Notes: generated by a model from the sequence alone, not told the origin. Numbered from the stretch's first letter, positions 37,064-45,950 are shown. The stretch: DNA of 64,000 nucleotides from Pseudaminobacter sp040049255 (GCF_040049255.1 NZ_JBDZDR010000001.1:1-64000); one strand, 5' to 3'. Made by a program: numbers and translations.

Positions 37064-37321
37064 ATGAGAAACTACCTCGTCGTCTCCGCGCTATTCGCAA
37101 GCATTACCGGTGCAAAGCTGCGATTCTCGACGCCTCTTCATTCCTTGAGCCCTGCGACGCGCGCGATGAAGGGACGCTGCAGCGCCGGAAAACGCCCAAT
37201 GATTGAGAATGCGAGATTCCTGAAAGCCTGTGCGGTCGGGCTGGTCGCCTGGGCCATCCGCAAGATCCGCTCGCTGAGCACGATCCAGCGTCGCCCTATC
37301 GGCCAACGCTCCTCTGTGTAG
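37064..37321 (+). pseudogene. Orphan signal-peptide start, probably a truncated gene
   Basis: AGGGGGATAACAAG immediately precedes ATG at 37064, an excellent ribosome binding site, and the first codons read MRNYLVVSALFASITGA, a signal-peptide start. From about codon 18 on, the frame continues antisense to the 3' end of the FAD monooxygenase gene with no protein-like character. The likely explanation is a small secreted-protein gene whose body was replaced when the neighbouring DNA was inserted or rearranged. The 195 bases to the left (36868-37063) show no gene. Confidence 0.35.
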
Positions 37322-38247
37322 CCAGCCAACGAACCGTCGAAGTAGCGGCGGGCAAAGGACATTGCGTCCTCAATGCCAAGGTTCATGCCGCGCGCGCCCA
37401 ACGGCGAGTGCGCGTGAGCGGCGTCGCCGCCCAGAAAAACGCGGGTCGTCTGATAGCGTTGTGCCTGCCGCGCGGGAATGTGGAAGCGATCGGTCTGCAA
37501 TAGTTCCATCACCCGATAATTGCCCGGGATGCGCTGCAAGGCGTCGTCGGTATTCGAGACTGCGCGGAAGCGACCCTCTTCGATGGGAATGATGAAACCC
37601 AGGTCGCCATTCCGGTGGAGAAAGGCCTGGGCCGAAAGCGGCTCATAGGGCCAGTCGGCAATTTCGGCATCGGCGATGCTCCATTGCCGCTTATGCGTAT
37701 AGCCCTGAAACTCGATGGCCAACGCCCTTCGCACCGCGCTATCGACGCCATCAGCGCCGTATACCCAATCGAAGCGCGCCTCATCCTGGCCATTGGCAGT
37801 CGCGATCGTTGCGTTGACCCCATCGGCGCTTTCCTCAAGGCCGACGAGCCTCGAGCGCCATTCCACCTCGACACCAAGTTCGGCCAGCCTGGCGACCATG
37901 ATCGCTTCCGTATCCCGTTGCGGCAATGAAAGCAGGAAATTGAAGCGATGCGAGAGGACCGAGATGTCGGCCACGCCAAGTTCGCGGTCTTCCGCGCTGA
38001 AGTGGACGTGGCGAATCCTGAGGCCTTTGGCTAGGAGGCGTTCCGAAATGCCCGACGCCTCCAGGAGATCGAGGCTGTGCGGACTGATGCCAACCGCCTT
38101 GCTAAGCGGGGTTGGCGCGTCCTTCCGGTCGATAATGCGGGGCGCAACACCTCGCCGCGCCAGTTCCACCGCGGCAGTGAGACCGGTTGGCCCGGCCCCG
38201 ACGATCAGGATTTTTGCATTGGCTTGTTGCTGTGCCACCTGTTCCAT
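37138..38247 (-). CDS. FAD-dependent monooxygenase (aromatic-ring hydroxylase type)
   Basis: A 369-residue flavoprotein of the FAD_binding_3 (PheA/TfdB-like) family. The N-terminal Rossmann motif is ILIVGAGPTGLTAAVELARRG (residues about 13-33, GxGxxG then Arg/Asp), DG motif YGADGVDSAVRRAL near residue 160, and FLGGDAAHAHSPLGARGMN near 275 binds FAD. The C-terminal thioredoxin-like domain of phenol hydroxylases is missing, as in the shorter family members. The substrate is unknown. Start ATG at 38247. It is inserted between a group of small secreted-protein genes and tRNA-Lys, with an orphan gene start overlapping its 3' end, suggesting later arrival. Confidence 0.88.
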   Translation of the reverse strand: MEQVAQQQANAKILIVGAGPTGLTAAVELARRGVAPRIIDRKDAPTPLSKAVGISPHSLDLLEASGISERLLAKGLRIRHVHFSAEDRELGVADISVLSHRFNFLLSLPQRDTEAIMVARLAELGVEVEWRSRLVGLEESADGVNATIATANGQDEARFDWVYGADGVDSAVRRALAIEFQGYTHKRQWSIADAEIADWPYEPLSAQAFLHRNGDLGFIIPIEEGRFRAVSNTDDALQRIPGNYRVMELLQTDRFHIPARQAQRYQTTRVFLGGDAAHAHSPLGARGMNLGIEDAMSFARRYFDGSLAGYTEERWPIGRRWIVLSERILRMAQATSPTAQAFRNLAFSIIGRFPALQRPFIARVAGLKE

Positions 38248-38417
38248 CCCGGCATGCCGCCAGATAACGCGGCAGGCTCGATGTCGATCCCATGGCACAG
38301 GCCTCCGCTGTACACTCGACCGGAACGGGAGCACCAATGTCCCACTTTCCCAGGTGGGGGCAAATGGTGGGGCAACAAGAGGCAAAAAGCCAATGAATCA
38401 GGGAGTGATTTTAGTGT

Positions 38418-38493
38418 TGGTGGGCTGGATGGGACTCGAACCCATGACCCCAGAATTAAAAGTTCCGTGCTCTACCATCTGAGCTACCAGCCC
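38418..38493 (-). tRNA. tRNA-Lys(UUU)
   Basis: On the minus strand: GGGCTGGTAGCTCAGATGG start, anticodon loop CTTTTAA (anticodon TTT), T-loop GTTCGAGTC, acceptor end CCAGCCC, discriminator A and encoded CCA at 38420-38418. All four arms fold. Confidence 0.95.
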
Positions 38494-38728
38494 TTCACCA
38501 ACCACCCTTCTGTCCGTTCAGGATCAACCGGCCGAAGCCTGGGCGGGTGCTTCCGGTGGCCGCGCTTGGCACCCCGAAATTGGGCCGGAACATAAGGAGA
38601 GTGCTCCTGCCGGTCAACCGCAAAAACACTGTTTTTCTGGGGATGTTGGCGGCGGTTGCGCAAGTGCGCGCGGGCTGGCCAAGCAGCCGCGGCAAAAGCA
38701 ACACCCAAAAGGGTGACCCGAGCAATTT

Positions 38729-38754
38729 GGAACTAACGCGACGAGTGGAACGTT
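38729..38754 (+). promoter_or_regulatory. EcfG-type general stress promoter
   Basis: GGAAC at 38729-38733, 17-nt spacer, CGTT at 38751-38754, 45 bases before the BA14K gene start. The rest of the ~300-bp space back to tRNA-Lys contains no gene I can support. Confidence 0.72.
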
Positions 38755-38798
38755 CTTTTCCACGAGGGAGACTGCAACCCAAAGAGCAGGAGATTCCA

Positions 38799-39281
38799 AT
38801 GAAAAACCTTCTTACGAGCCTGTCCGCTTCGGTGCTGGCGGCCTCTTTCGCGTTTGTTCCCGTAGTGCCCGCCAGCGCTGGCGAAATCGTCCTTCCCAAG
38901 CCGGCCGTGGCGCAGCCAGACGGCAGCCAGGCCCAGCAGGTGGCCTATTACATCCGGCGCGGGCATACCGTGGTGCGCCGCGGGCCGGTGGTGGGTGGCT
39001 GGCATGGCGCGCACGCGGTTCGCGGCGGCTACTGGCATGGCTATCGCGGCTATCGCAACTACCGACCGGGCTATCGGCTTTATAATGGCTGGTGGTTCCC
39101 TGCCGGCGCCTTTGCCACGGGCGCGATCGTGGGCGGTGCCTATGGCATGACGCCGCCAGCCTATGCGGGTGCCAATGCGCATGTGCAATGGTGCGCCAAC
39201 CGCTACCGCAGCTATCGGGTGTCGGACAACACATTCCAGCCCAACAATGGGCCGCGCCGTCAGTGCGTTTCGCCCTATTGA
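38799..39281 (+). CDS. BA14K family protein
   Basis: A 160-residue exported protein: signal peptide MKNLLTSLSASVLAASFAFV ending at ASAGE (residue ~27), a Gly/Arg/Tyr-rich middle (GGWHGAHAVRGGYWHGYRGY), a hydrophobic segment AGAFATGAIVGGAYG and the diagnostic BA14K C-terminus VQWCANRYRSYRVSDNTFQP with a final Cys. BA14K of Brucella is an immunoreactive, lectin-like protein needed for normal smooth LPS. GCAGGAG lies nine bases before the ATG. The EcfG-type promoter upstream predicts induction in general stress. Confidence 0.9.
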   Translation: MKNLLTSLSASVLAASFAFVPVVPASAGEIVLPKPAVAQPDGSQAQQVAYYIRRGHTVVRRGPVVGGWHGAHAVRGGYWHGYRGYRNYRPGYRLYNGWWFPAGAFATGAIVGGAYGMTPPAYAGANAHVQWCANRYRSYRVSDNTFQPNNGPRRQCVSPY

Positions 39282-39303
39282 GCAAGATTTGACCGAAAAA
39301 GCG

Positions 39304-39331
39304 AAAACCCGCGCCGCAAGGTGCGGGTTTT
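39304..39331. terminator. Bidirectional rho-independent terminator
   Basis: AAAACCCGCGCC (39304-39315) pairs with GGTGCGGGTTTT (39320-39331), one G-T pair, over a GCAA loop. It separates the convergent BA14K and glpK genes. Confidence 0.85.
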
Positions 39332-39356
39332 CCATGTTTCCCGACCGCTGAGAAGG

Positions 39357-40850
39357 CTAATTCTGGGATAGCGTGCGCCGAACGGCGTCCCGCCAGCCCT
39401 TCAGCTTTGTGGCGCGCAGGCCGGGCTCCATTTCGGGCTGGAAGCGCCGCTCCAGCGACCAGCTGCTGGCGAAGGCTTCCATCTGCGGCCACACCCCTGC
39501 CCGCGCGCCGGCAAGCCAGGCGGCGCCAAGCGCCGTGGTTTCCAATATGGTCGGACGATCGACGGGCGCGTCGAGAATGTCGGCCAGTCTCTGCATAGTC
39601 CAGTCGGAAGCGACCATCCCGCCATCGACCCTCAGCACGGTGCTGCTCGAGTTGGCCTTCCAGTCCTTGCGCATCGCGTCGAGCAGGTCGCGGGTCTGGA
39701 ACGCGACCGATTCGAGTGCTGCGCGCGCAAACTCGGCCGGGCCCGAATTGCGCGTCAGGCCGAAGATGGCGCCGCGCGCTTCGGCATCCCAGTGCGGGGC
39801 GCCCAAGCCGACGAAGGCCGGTACCAGATAGACGCTTTGCGATTCGTCCGCCCTGTCGGCCAGTTCCCCCGAATGCTCGGCCTTGCCGATGACCTTGATG
39901 CCGTCGCGCAGCCACTGGACGGCGGCGCCGGCCACGAAGATGGAGCCTTCGAGCGCGTAGGTCGTGCGGCCTTCCAGCCGGTAGGCGATGGTGCTGAGCA
40001 GGCGATTTTTCGACCGCACCAGGTCCTCGCCGGTGTTGAGCAGCGCAAAGCAGCCGGTGCCGTAGGTCGATTTCATCATGCCGGGCGCAAAGCAGGCCTG
40101 GCCGATGGTCGCCGCCTGCTGGTCGCCCGCGACGCCAAGGATGGGAATGCCGGCACCGAACAGGTCGTTATCGGTGACGCCGAAGTCGGCGGCGCAGTCC
40201 TTCACGTCGGGCAAGATCGAGGCAGGAATGCGCAGGATGCGCAGCAGCTCGGCATCCCATTCGTTGGTGCGGATGTTGTAGAGCAGCGTGCGTGATGCGT
40301 TGGTGGCATCGGTGGCGTGCACCTTACCGCCCGTGAGGCGCCAGATCAGGAAACTGTCGATGGTGCCGGCCAGAAGATCGCCCCGCTCCGCGCGCTTGCG
40401 GGCGCCCTTCACGCGGTCGAGCATCCAGGCAAGCTTGGTGCCGGAGAAATAGGGATCGAGCAAAAGCCCGGTCTTGCGCGAGAAGATGGGCTCCAGCCCC
40501 TGCTTCCTGAGCCTTGCGCACAGGGGAGCCGTGCGGCGGTCCTGCCACACGATGGCATTGTGGATGGGCTGGCCGGTGTGCTTGTCCCAAACCGCAACCG
40601 TTTCGCGTTGGTTGGTGATGCCGATGGCGGCGATGTCCCGCGCCTCGCATTTCGCCTGGGCAAGCGCTGCCTTGCAGGTGGCGACGACGCTCTGCCAGAT
40701 CTGCTCCGGGTCGTGTTCCACCCAGCCGGAGGCAGGGAAATGCTGCGGGAACTCCTGCTGGCCGAGGCCAACCACCCGCCTTTGCGCATCGAACACGATG
40801 GCCCGGCTGGAGGTAGTGCCCTGGTCGATCGCCAGCACCAGATTGCTCAT
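39357..40850 (-). CDS. glpK: Glycerol kinase GlpK
   Basis: A 497-residue FGGY-family kinase phosphorylating glycerol to glycerol-3-phosphate in the cytoplasm. LAIDQGTTSSRAIVFDAQRR opens the actin-like ATPase fold; the FGGY signature GDLLAGTIDSFLIWRLTGGK is near residue 150, and FVGLGAPHWDAEARGAIFG near 320. Full length. The ATG at 40850 is chosen because it starts two codons before the fold. The upstream same-strand gene, 134 bases away, is a DeoR/GlpR-type regulator, so the pair forms a glycerol unit; no glpD or glpF is present in the window. Confidence 0.97.
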   Translation of the reverse strand: MSNLVLAIDQGTTSSRAIVFDAQRRVVGLGQQEFPQHFPASGWVEHDPEQIWQSVVATCKAALAQAKCEARDIAAIGITNQRETVAVWDKHTGQPIHNAIVWQDRRTAPLCARLRKQGLEPIFSRKTGLLLDPYFSGTKLAWMLDRVKGARKRAERGDLLAGTIDSFLIWRLTGGKVHATDATNASRTLLYNIRTNEWDAELLRILRIPASILPDVKDCAADFGVTDNDLFGAGIPILGVAGDQQAATIGQACFAPGMMKSTYGTGCFALLNTGEDLVRSKNRLLSTIAYRLEGRTTYALEGSIFVAGAAVQWLRDGIKVIGKAEHSGELADRADESQSVYLVPAFVGLGAPHWDAEARGAIFGLTRNSGPAEFARAALESVAFQTRDLLDAMRKDWKANSSSTVLRVDGGMVASDWTMQRLADILDAPVDRPTILETTALGAAWLAGARAGVWPQMEAFASSWSLERRFQPEMEPGLRATKLKGWRDAVRRTLSQN

Positions 40851-40984
40851 CCGTCTACCTCCGTCGCGTGCACACGGCATCAGTCGCCATTCGGTCGAAG
40901 CCGCCGCAGAATTGTTTGGCCGCGGGAACGAATGTCAAACGAAAATTGAACGCGCAGGGCAGAATGCCGGCCGTTGCCGTGAGA

Positions 40985-41749
40985 CTACCGTTCAGTTTCG
41001 ATCAGTTGCACACCCGATTCGCGGCAGACGTCGCGTATGCCCTCAAGTTCGCAACGGTCGGTGATGAAGGTATTGACCTGAGACAGGTGGCCGATGCGAA
41101 CGGGCGCCATGCGCTCGAACTTGGTGGCGTCGGCCACCAGGATCACATGGCGTGCATTGGCGATGATGGCCTGCGCCACCTTGACCTCGCGGAAATCGAA
41201 ATCGAGCAAGGCGCCGTCCTCGTCGATCGCGGAGACGCCGATGACGGCATAGTCGACCTTGAACTGCTTGATGAAATCGACTGCCGCCTCGCCGACGATG
41301 CCGCCGTCGGAACTGCGCACCACGCCGCCTGAAATCACCACCTCGATCTCAGGATACACGCGCAACCTGTTGGCCACGTTGATGTTGTTGGTGATGACCA
41401 TCAACCCCTTGTGGTCCAGAAGCGCATTGCTGACCGCTTCCGTCGTGGTGCCGATGTTGATGAAGAGCGACGCCTTGTCTGGGATCAGCCGCGCGGCGGC
41501 GCGGCCGATCGCCCCCTTTTCTTCCGCAGCGATCTTGCGGCGAGCCTCGTATTCCATGTTCTCGATGCCCGAGGGCAGCAGCGCGCCGCCATGGATGCGG
41601 CTCAGCAGCCGCTGCTCGCAAAGATCGTTCAGGTCCTTGCGGATGGTCTGTGGGGTCACCCCGAAACGGGCAGCCAGATCGTCGACCAGGACCCGGCCGG
41701 AATCCTTGGCCATCTGGATGATTTCAGCATGGCGAGCCGACAGGAACAC
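40985..41749 (-). CDS. glpR: DeoR/GlpR-family transcriptional regulator
   Basis: A 254-residue DeoR-family repressor: N-terminal helix-turn-helix (VLVDDLAARFGVTPQTIRKD, then LCEQRLLSRIHGGALLPSG) and a C-terminal DeoRC sugar-phosphate sensor domain with INIGTTTEAVSNAL and DFDFREVKVAQAI. By position next to glpK it is probably the glycerol-3-phosphate repressor GlpR. The start is a GTG at 41749 with GGAG eight bases upstream, and no in-frame ATG occurs before the HTH. No palindromic operator was identified in the 134-bp gap to glpK. Confidence 0.88.
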   Translation of the reverse strand: MFLSARHAEIIQMAKDSGRVLVDDLAARFGVTPQTIRKDLNDLCEQRLLSRIHGGALLPSGIENMEYEARRKIAAEEKGAIGRAAARLIPDKASLFINIGTTTEAVSNALLDHKGLMVITNNINVANRLRVYPEIEVVISGGVVRSSDGGIVGEAAVDFIKQFKVDYAVIGVSAIDEDGALLDFDFREVKVAQAIIANARHVILVADATKFERMAPVRIGHLSQVNTFITDRCELEGIRDVCRESGVQLIETER

Positions 41750-41815
41750 GAGGCAACTCCAGTCTTCGTTTCGATGGATACTATTGCAAAACGAAAGACA
41801 ACGGAAGTTTGCCTG

Positions 41816-43243
41816 TCACGCCCCCTGCCCGGCATGAAGCCGCGCCGCGACCTCGGCGATGACATCGAAGGCTTGCGCAACATCCGCTTCGCCCGCCTCG
41901 AACTGGCCGACCTGGAAGCGGATGGCGACCCGGCCGTCCACTCGCGTCTGGGTGAGGTAGATGCGGCCGTCGTCGTTGATGGCGTTGACGAGTCGCAAAT
42001 TGTGCTCGTCGAGGTCTTCGACGCCATTTGGCGCATGGCGGAACGAAAACAGCGACAGCATCGGCTGGGTGACGATCTCGAAGTCCGGCACAGCCTCAAG
42101 CCGCACCGCCAGCGCCTCGGCCCAGGCGACGTGGTTGCGGATCATGGTGCGCAGGCCTTCAAGGCCATGTGCGCGCAGCAGGAACCACAGTTTCAGCGCC
42201 CGGAAGCGGCGGCCGAGCGGCACCGACCATTCGGAATAGTTGATGACGCCGTCCTTGCCGTGCGTCTTCAGATATTCCGGCTTGATCGCCAGCGTGCGGA
42301 CAAGAGAATCGGGGTCGCGGATGAACTGCACCGAACAGTCGAACTGCGCGCCGAGCCATTTATGCGGATTGAAGACGATGGAATCCGCGCCTTCTATGCC
42401 AGCCCAGAAACGGCGGAACTCCGGGCAGATCATCGCCGAGCCGGCCCAGGCCGCATCGACGTGCAGATAGAGGCCATGCTTCTTCGCCACCGATGCGACA
42501 GCGGCGATATCATCCGTCGCGCCGACACTCGTGCCCCCTACACAGGCGATGATGCCGGCGGGCAGGAAGCCTTGCGCCTTGTCGGCGAGGATTGCTGCCT
42601 CGAGCGCGGTCGCATCCATGGACCGCAACGCGCCCGCAGTCGGGATGCGGACGAGGTTTTCCTCGCCGATGCCGGATACCCAGATGGCACGGTCGATGGA
42701 GGTGTGCACCTGATCGGATGCGTAGACGCGCAACCGGTTCTGCCCTGAAAGCCCCTGCTTGTTGCCCTGCCATTCCAGCGCGCGCTCGCGCATGGTCAGC
42801 ACGGCGGCGAGCGTGGCGGAGGAGGCGCTGTCCTGGATCACGCCGGAAAAACCCTCCGGCAGGCCCAGCGCCTGGCGCAGCCAGTCGATGACGCGGGTTT
42901 CAAGCTCGGTGGCCGCCGGCGAGGTCTGCCAGAGCATGCATTGCGCCGCCATGACGGTGACGAGATATTCGGCCACCACAGACACCGGCGCCGCATTGGC
43001 GGGGAAATAGGCGAAGAAGCGCGGGTGCTGCCAATGTGTCATGCCGGGCAGGATTTTCTGCTCGAAATCGGCGAAAATCTGCTCCATCGGCTCGGCTGTT
43101 TCGGGCGGTGCGGTTGCGATTTGCGCCGCGATCTCGCCCGGCTGCGTCTGCGCCCTCACCGGCCGATCCCGAAGCGTCTCGCGATAGTCCGCGCCCCAAT
43201 CGGCCGCCTTGTGCGACCAGTGCCGAAATTCCTCGCTGTACAT
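41816..43243 (-). CDS. Pyridoxal-dependent aromatic amino acid decarboxylase
   Basis: A 475-residue group II PLP decarboxylase of the AADC/TDC type. MTHWQHPRFFAYFPANAAPV near residue 67 is the substrate-side segment typical of DOPA/tryptophan decarboxylases; LHVDAAWAGSAMICPEFR near 262 and NPHKWLGAQFDCSVQF near 292 hold the PLP Asp and the Schiff-base Lys. It likely makes an aromatic amine such as tryptamine, tyramine or dopamine; the substrate cannot be told from sequence. GGGAGGAC lies just before the ATG at 43243. It starts 41 bases downstream of the tgt stop, so it could be the last gene of the queA-tgt run. Confidence 0.9.
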   Translation of the reverse strand: MYSEEFRHWSHKAADWGADYRETLRDRPVRAQTQPGEIAAQIATAPPETAEPMEQIFADFEQKILPGMTHWQHPRFFAYFPANAAPVSVVAEYLVTVMAAQCMLWQTSPAATELETRVIDWLRQALGLPEGFSGVIQDSASSATLAAVLTMRERALEWQGNKQGLSGQNRLRVYASDQVHTSIDRAIWVSGIGEENLVRIPTAGALRSMDATALEAAILADKAQGFLPAGIIACVGGTSVGATDDIAAVASVAKKHGLYLHVDAAWAGSAMICPEFRRFWAGIEGADSIVFNPHKWLGAQFDCSVQFIRDPDSLVRTLAIKPEYLKTHGKDGVINYSEWSVPLGRRFRALKLWFLLRAHGLEGLRTMIRNHVAWAEALAVRLEAVPDFEIVTQPMLSLFSFRHAPNGVEDLDEHNLRLVNAINDDGRIYLTQTRVDGRVAIRFQVGQFEAGEADVAQAFDVIAEVAARLHAGQGA

Positions 43244-43284
43244 TTGTCCTCCCGGTGTGGTCGCTGGCCGGCCTGGGCCGGTCG

Positions 43285-44415
43285 TCAAAGAACGGGGATA
43301 TCTCCCCTCGCCCAGCCTTCGGAAATCTCGGCCGTCCGATCCGCGAACCTGCCCTGCTCGATGGCGTCGCGAATGTCCTGCATCAGGCGCTGATAGTAGG
43401 AAAGATTGTTCCAGGTCAGCAGCATGGCGCCCAGCGATTCCTGCGAGCGCACCAGATGGTGCAGATAGGCGCGCGAATAGTCACGCGCGGCCGGGCAATC
43501 GCTTTCCTCGTCGAGCGGGCGGTGGTCATCCGCGTGGCGTGCGTTGCGCAAGTTGATCTTGCCGCGCCGCGTATAGGCCAGGCCGTGGCGGCCGGCGCGG
43601 GTGGGCATGACGCAGTCGAACATGTCGATGCCGCGCGCCACGGACTTGATGATGTCGTCCGGCGTGCCGACCCCCATAAGGTAGCGCGGCTTTTCGGCCG
43701 GCAGTTCGGGACAGGTGATGTCGAGCATGTCGAGCATGACTTCCTGAGGCTCGCCCACCGCAAGGCCGCCAACCGCATAGCCTTTCAGGCCGAGGTCTGA
43801 CAGTGCGCGGGCCGAGCGCACGCGCAGATGCGGAATATCGCCACCTTGCACGATGCCGAACATGGCCTTGCCCGGCTGATCGCCGAAGGCGGTCTTGCAG
43901 CGCTCGGCCCAGCGCAGCGAAAGCTCCATCGCCCGCTCGATCTCGCGCTCCTTGGCCGGCAGCGCAGTGCATTCGTCGAGCTGCATCTGGATGTCGGAAT
44001 CGAGCAGGCCCTGGATTTCGATGGAACGCTCGGGCGACATTTCATAGGGCGCGCCGTCGATATGCGAGCGGAAGGTTACGCCCTGCTCAGTGATCTTGCG
44101 CAGGCCGGACAGGGACATGACCTGGAAGCCGCCGGAATCGGTCAGGATCGGGTGCGGCCAGCGCGCGAATTCATGCAGGCCGCCAAGCTTGGCGACGCGC
44201 TCGGCACCCGGCCGCAGCATCAGGTGATAGGTGTTGCCCAGGATGATGTCGGCGCCGACGCCCCTCACCTGGTCCATATACATGGCCTTCACCGTGCCGC
44301 CGGTGCCCACAGGCATGAAGGCCGGCGTGCGGATGGTGCCGCGCGGCATTGTGATTTCGCCGCGCCGGGCGTTGCCGTCCGTAGCAAGGATGTTGAAGGA
44401 AAACTCGGTACTCAT
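43285..44415 (-). CDS. tgt: tRNA-guanine transglycosylase Tgt
   Basis: A 376-residue TIM-barrel enzyme that exchanges guanine-34 for preQ1 in tRNAs with GUN anticodons. LTDSGGFQVMSLSGLRKI (about residues 88-105) contains the general-base Asp and VGGLAVGEPQEVMLDML the preQ1 pocket; FDCVMPTRAGRHGLAYTRRG has the nucleophilic Asp region. Odd: in E. coli Tgt the zinc is held by three Cys and a His; the aligned stretch here is EESDCPAARDYSRAYLHHL with only one of the three Cys, and the His position (TIHN in E. coli) reads TWNN. Start ATG overlaps the queA stop (ATGA). Confidence 0.95.
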   Translation of the reverse strand: MSTEFSFNILATDGNARRGEITMPRGTIRTPAFMPVGTGGTVKAMYMDQVRGVGADIILGNTYHLMLRPGAERVAKLGGLHEFARWPHPILTDSGGFQVMSLSGLRKITEQGVTFRSHIDGAPYEMSPERSIEIQGLLDSDIQMQLDECTALPAKEREIERAMELSLRWAERCKTAFGDQPGKAMFGIVQGGDIPHLRVRSARALSDLGLKGYAVGGLAVGEPQEVMLDMLDITCPELPAEKPRYLMGVGTPDDIIKSVARGIDMFDCVMPTRAGRHGLAYTRRGKINLRNARHADDHRPLDEESDCPAARDYSRAYLHHLVRSQESLGAMLLTWNNLSYYQRLMQDIRDAIEQGRFADRTAEISEGWARGDIPVL

Positions 44416-45488
44416 TCGCGGGCCCTGAACAGCAGGCTGGCATCGCCATAGGAATAGAAACGATAGCCGCTGTCGATAGCATGGGCGTAGGCGGCGCGCA
44501 TGGTCTCTAGACCGCTGAAGGCGGAAACCAGCATGAACAGCGTCGAACGCGGCAGGTGGAAATTGGTCATCAGCACATCGACCGCCTTGAAGCGGTAGCC
44601 GGGCGTGATGAATATGTCGGTCGCCCCGGACCAGGCGGACATGGAGCCATCAGGCGCGGCAGCGCTTTCCAGGAGTCGCAGCGAGGTTGTGCCGACCGCG
44701 ACGATGCGGCGGCCTTGGGTGCGCGCGGCGTTGACGGCTGCAGCGACCTCCGCCGACACATGGCCGATCTCGGCATGCATCTTGTGGTCGGCGGTGTCGT
44801 CGGCCTTCACCGGCAGAAAGGTGCCGGCGCCGACATGGAGCGTCACGAACCGCCTTTCGATGCCGCGGGCATCCAGCGCGGCGAACAGTTCTGGCGTGAA
44901 ATGCAGCCCGGCGGTGGGTGCGGCGACGGCGCCTTCCTCTCGGGCATAGACGGTCTGATAGTCGGCGCGGTCGCGCGCGTCGTCGGGCCGCTTGGACGCG
45001 ATGTAGGGCGGCAGCGGAATGTGGCCGACGGCGTGAAGTGCCTCGTCCAGCATTGGACCGGACAGGTCGAAGGCAAGCAGCACTTCGCCAGCCTCGCCTT
45101 TCTCCAGCACGGTGGCGTCGAGCGCGCCGAGCATGCAGGCCTCGGCGCTGTGGCCGAACTGGATGCGGTCGCCCTCTGCGACCCGCTTGCCCGGGCGCAC
45201 GAAGGCGCGCCAGCGGTCGGGGCCCACGCGCATGTGCAAGGTGGCGTCGACATGGGCGATGGCCTCGCCGCGCTTTCGCACGCCCTTCAACTGTGCGGGG
45301 ATTACTTTGGTGTCGTTGAAGACGAGCAGGTCGCCCGGCTGCAGCAGCGACGGCAGGTCGCCAACGCGCTTATCCTCGAACGGCTCGCCTGGGTGTACCA
45401 ACAACAGCCGCGCGGAATCACGCGGCTCGGCCGGGCGAAGAGCAATGCGCTCTTCCGGCAGGTGAAAATCGAAAAGGTCTACGCGCAT
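44412..45488 (-). CDS. queA: tRNA preQ1(34) S-adenosylmethionine ribosyltransferase-isomerase QueA
   Basis: A 358-residue enzyme turning preQ1-tRNA into epoxyqueuosine-tRNA. MRVDLFDFHLPEERIALRPA opens the protein, FNDTKVIPAQLKG near residue 60 and EEGAVAAPTAGLHFTPEL near 180 are conserved blocks, ending with DVLMTNFHLPRSTLFMLVSA. Full length. Its start overlaps the stop of the ydcZ-like gene as TGATG at 45486-45490, and its stop overlaps the tgt start, so ydcZ-queA-tgt are translationally coupled. Confidence 0.97.
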   Translation of the reverse strand: MRVDLFDFHLPEERIALRPAEPRDSARLLLVHPGEPFEDKRVGDLPSLLQPGDLLVFNDTKVIPAQLKGVRKRGEAIAHVDATLHMRVGPDRWRAFVRPGKRVAEGDRIQFGHSAEACMLGALDATVLEKGEAGEVLLAFDLSGPMLDEALHAVGHIPLPPYIASKRPDDARDRADYQTVYAREEGAVAAPTAGLHFTPELFAALDARGIERRFVTLHVGAGTFLPVKADDTADHKMHAEIGHVSAEVAAAVNAARTQGRRIVAVGTTSLRLLESAAAPDGSMSAWSGATDIFITPGYRFKAVDVLMTNFHLPRSTLFMLVSAFSGLETMRAAYAHAIDSGYRFYSYGDASLLFRARE

Positions 45489-45937
45489 CAGAACAGGCGG
45501 ATCATCAAGGCCCCGGCCAGCAGCAGCACCGCGCCGGCGGCGCGGCCCATGGTGATCTCGCGGACCGCTACGCCGAGGAAGCCAACGCGGTCGATGAGCA
45601 TGCCGGCCAGCAGCTGGCCGGCAACAAGGAAGGCCATCAGCGCTGCCGCGCCGAGGCGCGGCGTGAGGATGGTGGCGCTGGTGACATAGGCGGCGCCAAG
45701 CAGGCCTCCGCCAACGAACATCCACGGCGCCGGCGCCCGCCAGTCGAGCGAAACGCCCTGCAGGCGGGTGACGGCAACCGAAACAATGCCGAGCACGATT
45801 GCGCCCGACAGGAAGGAGAAAGCGGCGGCTGCGACGGGTAGGCCAAGCCCCTTGCTGAGCTCGGAATTGATCGGCGCCTGGATGGCGATGAACGCGCCAG
45901 CCATGATGCCGAGCAAAGACCAGAAAATACCCGCCAC
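45488..45937 (-). CDS. DMT-superfamily small transporter (YdcZ/DUF606)
   Basis: A 149-residue membrane protein with five hydrophobic helices: GIMAGAFIAIQAPINSELSK at the start, GGGLLGAAYVTSATILTPRLG in the middle and LLLAGALMIRLF at the end, matching the YdcZ/DUF606 family of half-size drug/metabolite transporters that dimerise. The substrate is unknown. Located between ppiB and queA on the same strand, overlapping queA by one base. Confidence 0.87.
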   Translation of the reverse strand: MAGIFWSLLGIMAGAFIAIQAPINSELSKGLGLPVAAAAFSFLSGAIVLGIVSVAVTRLQGVSLDWRAPAPWMFVGGGLLGAAYVTSATILTPRLGAAALMAFLVAGQLLAGMLIDRVGFLGVAVREITMGRAAGAVLLLAGALMIRLF

Positions 45938-45950
45938 TGCCGCTTGCGCC

